Of a DNA stretch of 34,955 nucleotides, positions 30,650 to 34,955 are shown in pieces. Every line of letters begins with the position of its first letter. Position 1 is the first letter of the stretch. The stretch is from Oscillospiraceae bacterium (GTDB taxonomy: Bacteria > Bacillota > Clostridia > Oscillospirales > Ruminococcaceae), in NCBI GenBank assembly GCA_014799325.1, contig JAAVIE010000073.1:1-34955 (forward strand). Direction: 5' to 3'. Position numbers and translations under genes: made by a program. The notes beneath the pieces were generated by a model that saw only the letters and a list, made by a program, of their open reading frames with translations, was not told the DNA's origin and made no database searches.

Positions 30650-32889
30650 TAAAGCATAATTTTCCTAAGAAACATATTTCCCTCTGCGAAAAAAAACAAC
30701 CAATATGACTTGGATCCCGAAAAGCTTTTTGAAATGAGAAAATAAAGTATTTCGGGAAGAACAAGCAAGCAAGAGCATACAATATAGCTTGCCGCCTTGT
30801 TTTTTATCACCGTACACAAAGCCGCGGCCGTCAGAGCGGAAATTTCCGCAGCGGCAAATCTTATAAAATACAGTAAAATAAAGTAATTCCCGATACTTAT
30901 GTCTGCCTTTGCTTCTCTGAACGGAACAAGGCTTTGAATGGCGGCGCTGAGATCCTTTAGAGAAACCGTTGAAGCAAAAGAAACGATCTGCGGCAGATCA
31001 ACGCAAAGAAATACTGTCAAAGCTATAAGCAAGGTAGCAAATAACCGTGTTAGAAGCAACTTTTTCCCGCCTTTTGGGGTGGAGGATATAAGCTTGTTTT
31101 CTTCAGAAGAGAATTTCAGAAAAATCGGGCATACGGTCAGAATTATTGATAGCTGCATATATAAGACCGATTTTATGCCTGCAGCTTCTCTGTCGTTTAA
31201 ATTCATATATTTTTCAACTTTTTTGTAATATACAAAATCTGCTTCGGGGTTTTGGCAAATATACTCATACTGTTCTTTCAAAAGCTGCAGCGCAGGCGCC
31301 CGCACAAGCTCATTTCGGAGAGAGGTGGCAGCGGCGAAGTATTTGTTTGAGGTGATAGTTCCGTTATTGAGATCGCTGCTTAATCTATTCAGCCTTTTTC
31401 CGCACTCATCAAAGAAGCTTTCCTCTTTTGAGATCATCACACCCACCTGTTCAAGAGAGCTGTCCTTGATCCGCTCTAAGTACTGCTCATAATACCTGTC
31501 TATCGGCTCATAAATCACAAAGTCATTTACAGTGTTGTATGTTGATACTATGGAAAGCAGCAAAAGAACAACGGCACCGAAATTTATGATCATACTTCGG
31601 TACATCTCTCCCGCAAAAATACTCACCTTGGGGACAGTCAGTCTTTTGCGGTCAAAGGAAATACCCTGACAGTTCAGATCAAAATTTGAAAAAAATATTG
31701 TAAAAGCTATTGTCAGAAGCACTATAAACAGCAGAGCAAAAGCAGAAATTATGATAAAAGCATTTACGGACTGCCCAAAAATGTTCACGGTATGAAAAGT
31801 CTTGCCGATCTCCGAAAAGTCTAAAAGCGCGAAAAGGTTAAAATATTTAAACACTCCAAAAATACTAAAGCTGTCAACAGCCGAAAAAAGAACGATCTCG
31901 GCAACGATCAAAGATGCTCCTCCGCAAACGGACAAAATATGTCTTTTTGCAATGAATGTGAGAGAAAACAGCAGCGAGCAGATAAATGCCGCTATCAGCT
32001 TAAAGATCTGCCACAAGCCTATATATTCTGCCGCTGAAACAGGATAGGGGCAGTTTATATACCCCTCCACGGATTGGACCGGGAGCGCCGCTGCCGACAA
32101 ATCGTATTTAGCTCCCACAGCTGTTAGTCTTACCGCAAAAAAAACTGCGGTGCAGAAAATACACCATAAAAACAAGGCAAAAACCTTGCTGAGAGCAAGA
32201 GGGAGCTTTCCCTTTTTCGTTACTGCAACAATATGCAGCGCCCCCGATATGCGTTCTTTCATAACAAGAAAATATGCGCCGAAAACCGCCGATACTATCA
32301 GCAGAATATCGTTGACCGAGAGACCTGCTAAATATTTTACTCCCACTGTGTCAGAGAATTGGGGCTGTACTCCCATGACATTTTTATAAGCTTCGGCGGT
32401 GGATCTTATATTTTTCATTTCAAAGGAATTTTTATTTCCGAAAACGGAAACGCTGCTCAGATTTTCCGCTCTTTTAAAGATCTCATCAAGGCGGTCATTG
32501 TAGCCTTCAATAATTTCATACTGTTTCTTGACAGCACCGAACAGCTCGGCTTCAAACCAATAGTTATTGGTATAAACAAGGTCTTTCCTGTTCTTATTGT
32601 ATTCCTCCATAAACTCTCTGTCGTTATCCGTAAGAATTCCTTCGCCCAATTCAAGAGAATGATAGGCCTCATACCGCGCGGCATTTTCGGACAAAAATTC
32701 GTTCCTGCCCTCGCTTTCCATAAGCAAAACATCTTTGCACAGCGCGGCGTAAGCGTCATAAGAATACAATTTCTCCCACTGCTGCCTTGTGTTGAAGAAA
32801 ACTGACATTATGATCATTATAAGCATAAAGATCATTGGTTCTTTGCCTATAAAAAGCTTTTTTGTCTCAAATAAGGATATTTTCATCAT
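30649..32889 (-). CDS. Large ABC-2 type membrane protein
   Basis: The 746-residue protein has a membrane segment at about 18-35, a large extracytoplasmic, mostly helical region to about 190, a group of about five membrane segments (195-400), then the same plan again: segment near 435, an extracytoplasmic helical region (460-575) and a second membrane group to the end. This duplicated layout suggests a fused two-half ABC-2 permease. The start ATG overlaps the ATPase stop as ATGA. Its TAA stop uses the end base of a family I element, so the natural C-terminus (LRKIML) may have been altered. Cargo unknown. Confidence 0.8.
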   Translation of the reverse strand: MMKISLFETKKLFIGKEPMIFMLIMIIMSVFFNTRQQWEKLYSYDAYAALCKDVLLMESEGRNEFLSENAARYEAYHSLELGEGILTDNDREFMEEYNKNRKDLVYTNNYWFEAELFGAVKKQYEIIEGYNDRLDEIFKRAENLSSVSVFGNKNSFEMKNIRSTAEAYKNVMGVQPQFSDTVGVKYLAGLSVNDILLIVSAVFGAYFLVMKERISGALHIVAVTKKGKLPLALSKVFALFLWCIFCTAVFFAVRLTAVGAKYDLSAAALPVQSVEGYINCPYPVSAAEYIGLWQIFKLIAAFICSLLFSLTFIAKRHILSVCGGASLIVAEIVLFSAVDSFSIFGVFKYFNLFALLDFSEIGKTFHTVNIFGQSVNAFIIISAFALLFIVLLTIAFTIFFSNFDLNCQGISFDRKRLTVPKVSIFAGEMYRSMIINFGAVVLLLLSIVSTYNTVNDFVIYEPIDRYYEQYLERIKDSSLEQVGVMISKEESFFDECGKRLNRLSSDLNNGTITSNKYFAAATSLRNELVRAPALQLLKEQYEYICQNPEADFVYYKKVEKYMNLNDREAAGIKSVLYMQLSIILTVCPIFLKFSSEENKLISSTPKGGKKLLLTRLFATLLIALTVFLCVDLPQIVSFASTVSLKDLSAAIQSLVPFREAKADISIGNYFILLYFIRFAAAEISALTAAALCTVIKNKAASYIVCSCLLVLPEILYFLISKSFSGSKSYWLFFFAEGNMFLRKIML

Positions 32890-33608
32890 CTGTCACCAAA
32901 ATGTTTCATATACAGACCCTCCAGGTCAATATCCGAAAGCAGTTCAGCGGCTTTTCCGCTTTGTACGATGTTTCCGTCCTTTAAAAAGATTATCTCGTCG
33001 GCGATCTGTTCTATGTCGGAAACAATGTGGGTGGAAAAGAGGACGGTCTTATCCTCGGATATGCCCTTTATGAGATTTTTTATGATCACCCGCTGCTTTG
33101 GATCGACCCCTGCGGTGGGCTCGTCAAGTATGAGTATTTTCGGCTCACCCAAAAGAGCCTGCGCTAAAAGGATACGCTGCTTCATACCTCCCGAATAACC
33201 CCATAGCCTTCTGTTGGCGGCATCTGTTAAGTCAAGGCGTTTTAAAAGATCGGTTATCTGCGTTTTTGCTTCTTTTTGGGGAATCCCTTTCAAAGCCGCC
33301 ATATAGGAGAGAAAGCGGACGCCTGTAAAATCTCCGAAAACGTTTTGCTGCTGCGGCATATAACCTAAAATACTGCGGTAGCTTTTCCCAAGCTTGTCTG
33401 TCTCAGTTCCGCCGTATAGCACCGAGGAATACTTGTCCGCTTTTACAAGTCCTGCTATTATATTCATCAGAGTGGATTTTCCTGCACCGTTAGGTCCCAG
33501 CAAGCCGTAAATTCCCGTTTTAAATTCATATTTAAAGGAATTCAGGGCTTGCTTAGTTTTATAGTGCTTGCTTACATTTTCAAGGGTAAGTATATGTTCA
33601 CTGCTCAT
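32886..33608 (-). CDS. ABC transporter ATPase
   Basis: The 240-residue ATPase has Walker A GPNGAGKS at about 38-45, a Q-loop YMPQQQNVFGDFTG, signature YSGGMKQR, Walker B ILILDEPTAGVDP and switch FSTHIVSD. The family is the DrrA/CcmA-like group that works with ABC-2 exporters. It overlaps both neighbours by ATGA, giving strict coupling of three genes. Confidence 0.93.
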   Translation of the reverse strand: MSSEHILTLENVSKHYKTKQALNSFKYEFKTGIYGLLGPNGAGKSTLMNIIAGLVKADKYSSVLYGGTETDKLGKSYRSILGYMPQQQNVFGDFTGVRFLSYMAALKGIPQKEAKTQITDLLKRLDLTDAANRRLWGYSGGMKQRILLAQALLGEPKILILDEPTAGVDPKQRVIIKNLIKGISEDKTVLFSTHIVSDIEQIADEIIFLKDGNIVQSGKAAELLSDIDLEGLYMKHFGDR

Positions 33609-34955
33609 GATCCCAAATACTCCTCCAACTTCTTGTTGACCGACTCCAAAAGCTTATCTATCCCTGATTTTTGCAGGCTTTCTTCAAGCGCTGTCTTCAT
33701 TTCGTCAAAGGATTTTTTTCCTATGCTGTTTGGAATATATCCAAGTGCCGCTTCTATCCCACTGTTTTCGACCTCGTATTGAAATTTGTTTAAAGGATCT
33801 TCAAGAAGGTTGTTCTGCATATTGTAATATACGGTATTCATATCATCGGATTCATAATATCTGGGAGTGCAGATAAAAGAATTGCCGTAAACTATCATCC
33901 TTGGAAGCTCGGCGGTGTATGTAGTATTTTCTGAAGGATGCATGGATTCATAAGATATTTTACCGTCCTCCAAATAATAATCTATTCCTTTTACTCCGAA
34001 AATAAGATAATCGGTAACTATTCTGTCGGTGAAGATCATTTCAAGAAAATCCAGGGCATTATCGGTATGCTCCGATTTGGAGCTTATGCAGGTGAAAGAG
34101 GTTTCAGCCACCTGATAGCTGCCATACTGCTCCAAAGGGATAATGACCACATCATCCGATGTAGCGGTTCTTTCGCCGACCGTATATGTTCCGTCATATA
34201 TCAGATAGTCGGGAAGCGGAATGCTGAAATCGAACTTCAAAAGGAAATCATCTATACTTTTTGATTCGTTGGAGTGATAAAAGCCCAGCTCTTCCATTTC
34301 ATATATTGCTTTGATAAAGGACATATAATCCTCATTTTCCGTAATGCTGACAGCAGTATTAGTACTGCGGTCAATAGATACCCCATCACAGGCGCTGTAA
34401 AAGCTGCTGATTGAGTAGCTAGGAGAAATTGTTGCTGTAAAGGGATAAAATTTTTCTCCTTCGCCCTGCTGCACCGTTTTAAAAATATCAGTAAGCTCTT
34501 CAATGGAACACTTAAAATTCTCCTCGGTATAGCCGTATTTTTCCATAAGCTTTTTATTTATAATATAACCGGGACAGGGATTGCAAGAATATGTATAGCC
34601 GCTTGCTCCGAATATTATTCCCTCTCTTTCGGCATTCTTCCAATAATGTTCGGGAATGGATCTGTAAAAATTGCTGCCCTCATCTGAGCTTAAATAACTG
34701 CTGAGGTCATACAAATAGCCATTTTCCGCAAGATAATCGTATCCGTTTACCTTATTCCGTATTCCGCTGAAAAGCAGATCTACCTTTTCTCCCAAATCTA
34801 TCATCTCTGCCAATTCTTTAGGGTAATCTTTGCCGGAAATATCTTCATCGATAGCTTTCAGCGTTATGTAATAGGGTTTGCCCTGTTTCTGAAGGTACAG
34901 ATTCAGGCATTTAATAGCTCCTGCCTGAGCAGTAAAGTATTTGGGAACCACATAA
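33605..34955 (-). CDS. Extracellular solute-binding-protein-like protein (5' end outside window)
   Basis: The frame is open to the right edge, so the start and any lipoprotein signal are missing; the GTG at 34951 is not a credible start. The visible ~449 residues resemble family 1 solute-binding proteins of sugar importers: EMIDLGEKVDLLFSG, YDLSSYLSSDEGSNFYRSIP, GIIFGASGYTYSCNPCPGYI, YIINKKLMEKYG and ALDFLEMIFTDRIVTDYLIFG. Yet the next genes, with 4-base overlaps, are an ATPase and an ABC-2 type protein, which usually export. It may act as an external sensor or accessory for that system (inference). Confidence 0.78.
   Translation of the reverse strand, partial: YVVPKYFTAQAGAIKCLNLYLQKQGKPYYITLKAIDEDISGKDYPKELAEMIDLGEKVDLLFSGIRNKVNGYDYLAENGYLYDLSSYLSSDEGSNFYRSIPEHYWKNAEREGIIFGASGYTYSCNPCPGYIINKKLMEKYGYTEENFKCSIEELTDIFKTVQQGEGEKFYPFTATISPSYSISSFYSACDGVSIDRSTNTAVSITENEDYMSFIKAIYEMEELGFYHSNESKSIDDFLLKFDFSIPLPDYLIYDGTYTVGERTATSDDVVIIPLEQYGSYQVAETSFTCISSKSEHTDNALDFLEMIFTDRIVTDYLIFGVKGIDYYLEDGKISYESMHPSENTTYTAELPRMIVYGNSFICTPRYYESDDMNTVYYNMQNNLLEDPLNKFQYEVENSGIEAALGYIPNSIGKKSFDEMKTALEESLQKSGIDKLLESVNKKLEEYLGS

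Overview
This window looks like chromosome of a low-to-moderate GC, spore-lineage Clostridia, most like Ruminococcus or another Oscillospiraceae member of the gut or rumen. That assignment is inferred from gene content (spoVS, ymdB, purA, cdaA/cdaR, a GHL10-amidase wall enzyme, GH35, FIST-GGDEF), Shine-Dalgarno style and codon flavour. No rRNA, tRNA, CRISPR, phage or transposase gene was seen. There are 29 protein genes, two of them cut by the window edges.

Layout: (1) 1-560, the end of a secreted or surface protein with a cyclophilin-like domain. (2) 869-3845, minus strand: a small Cys-motif protein, a two-cluster ferredoxin whose start is frameshifted, and a GH35 beta-galactosidase. (3) 4040-6272, plus strand: cdaA-cdaR for c-di-AMP synthesis, without glmM. 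(4) 6625-12113, minus strand: a TauE/TSUP permease, a FIST-GGDEF c-di-GMP enzyme, and a DUF362 / ECF S-component / nucleoside-kinase-like operon. (5) 12684-16760, plus strand: a heterodimeric ABC exporter plus an XRE regulator, flanked by two 190-bp direct repeats. (6) 17333-20536, minus strand: an SPFH / Tim44-like / zinc-ribbon membrane cluster resembling Bacillus YdjGHI. (7) 20640-22999, minus strand: purA-ymdB-spoVS. (8) 23293-27419, minus strand: two cell-wall hydrolases in one unit. (9) 27669-30266, minus strand: a GntR(YtrA)-ABC operon with a clear operator. (10) 30649-34955, minus strand: a second ABC-2 system with a solute-binding-protein-like partner.

The most unusual signal is not a gene. 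The intergenic spaces carry several families of dispersed elements built from many short perfect hairpins. Three families begin and end with ATACTAAT-like inverted ends, and the first two can fold as a cloverleaf-like set of three hairpins closed by an outer stem. Two copies of one family flank the ABC-ABC-XRE cassette in direct orientation and show a compensatory base-pair change. A copy of another family sits between the last permease gene and its terminator. Shorter stem-loop families recur at gene ends. They behave like structured, mobile, REP/MITE-like DNA, and I do not recognise them as a named family.

Functionally the window joins nucleotide signalling (c-di-AMP, c-di-GMP, YmdB), envelope maintenance (wall hydrolases, SPFH complex) and four transport systems. 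Promoters, an operator and terminators are listed where the sequence supports them.
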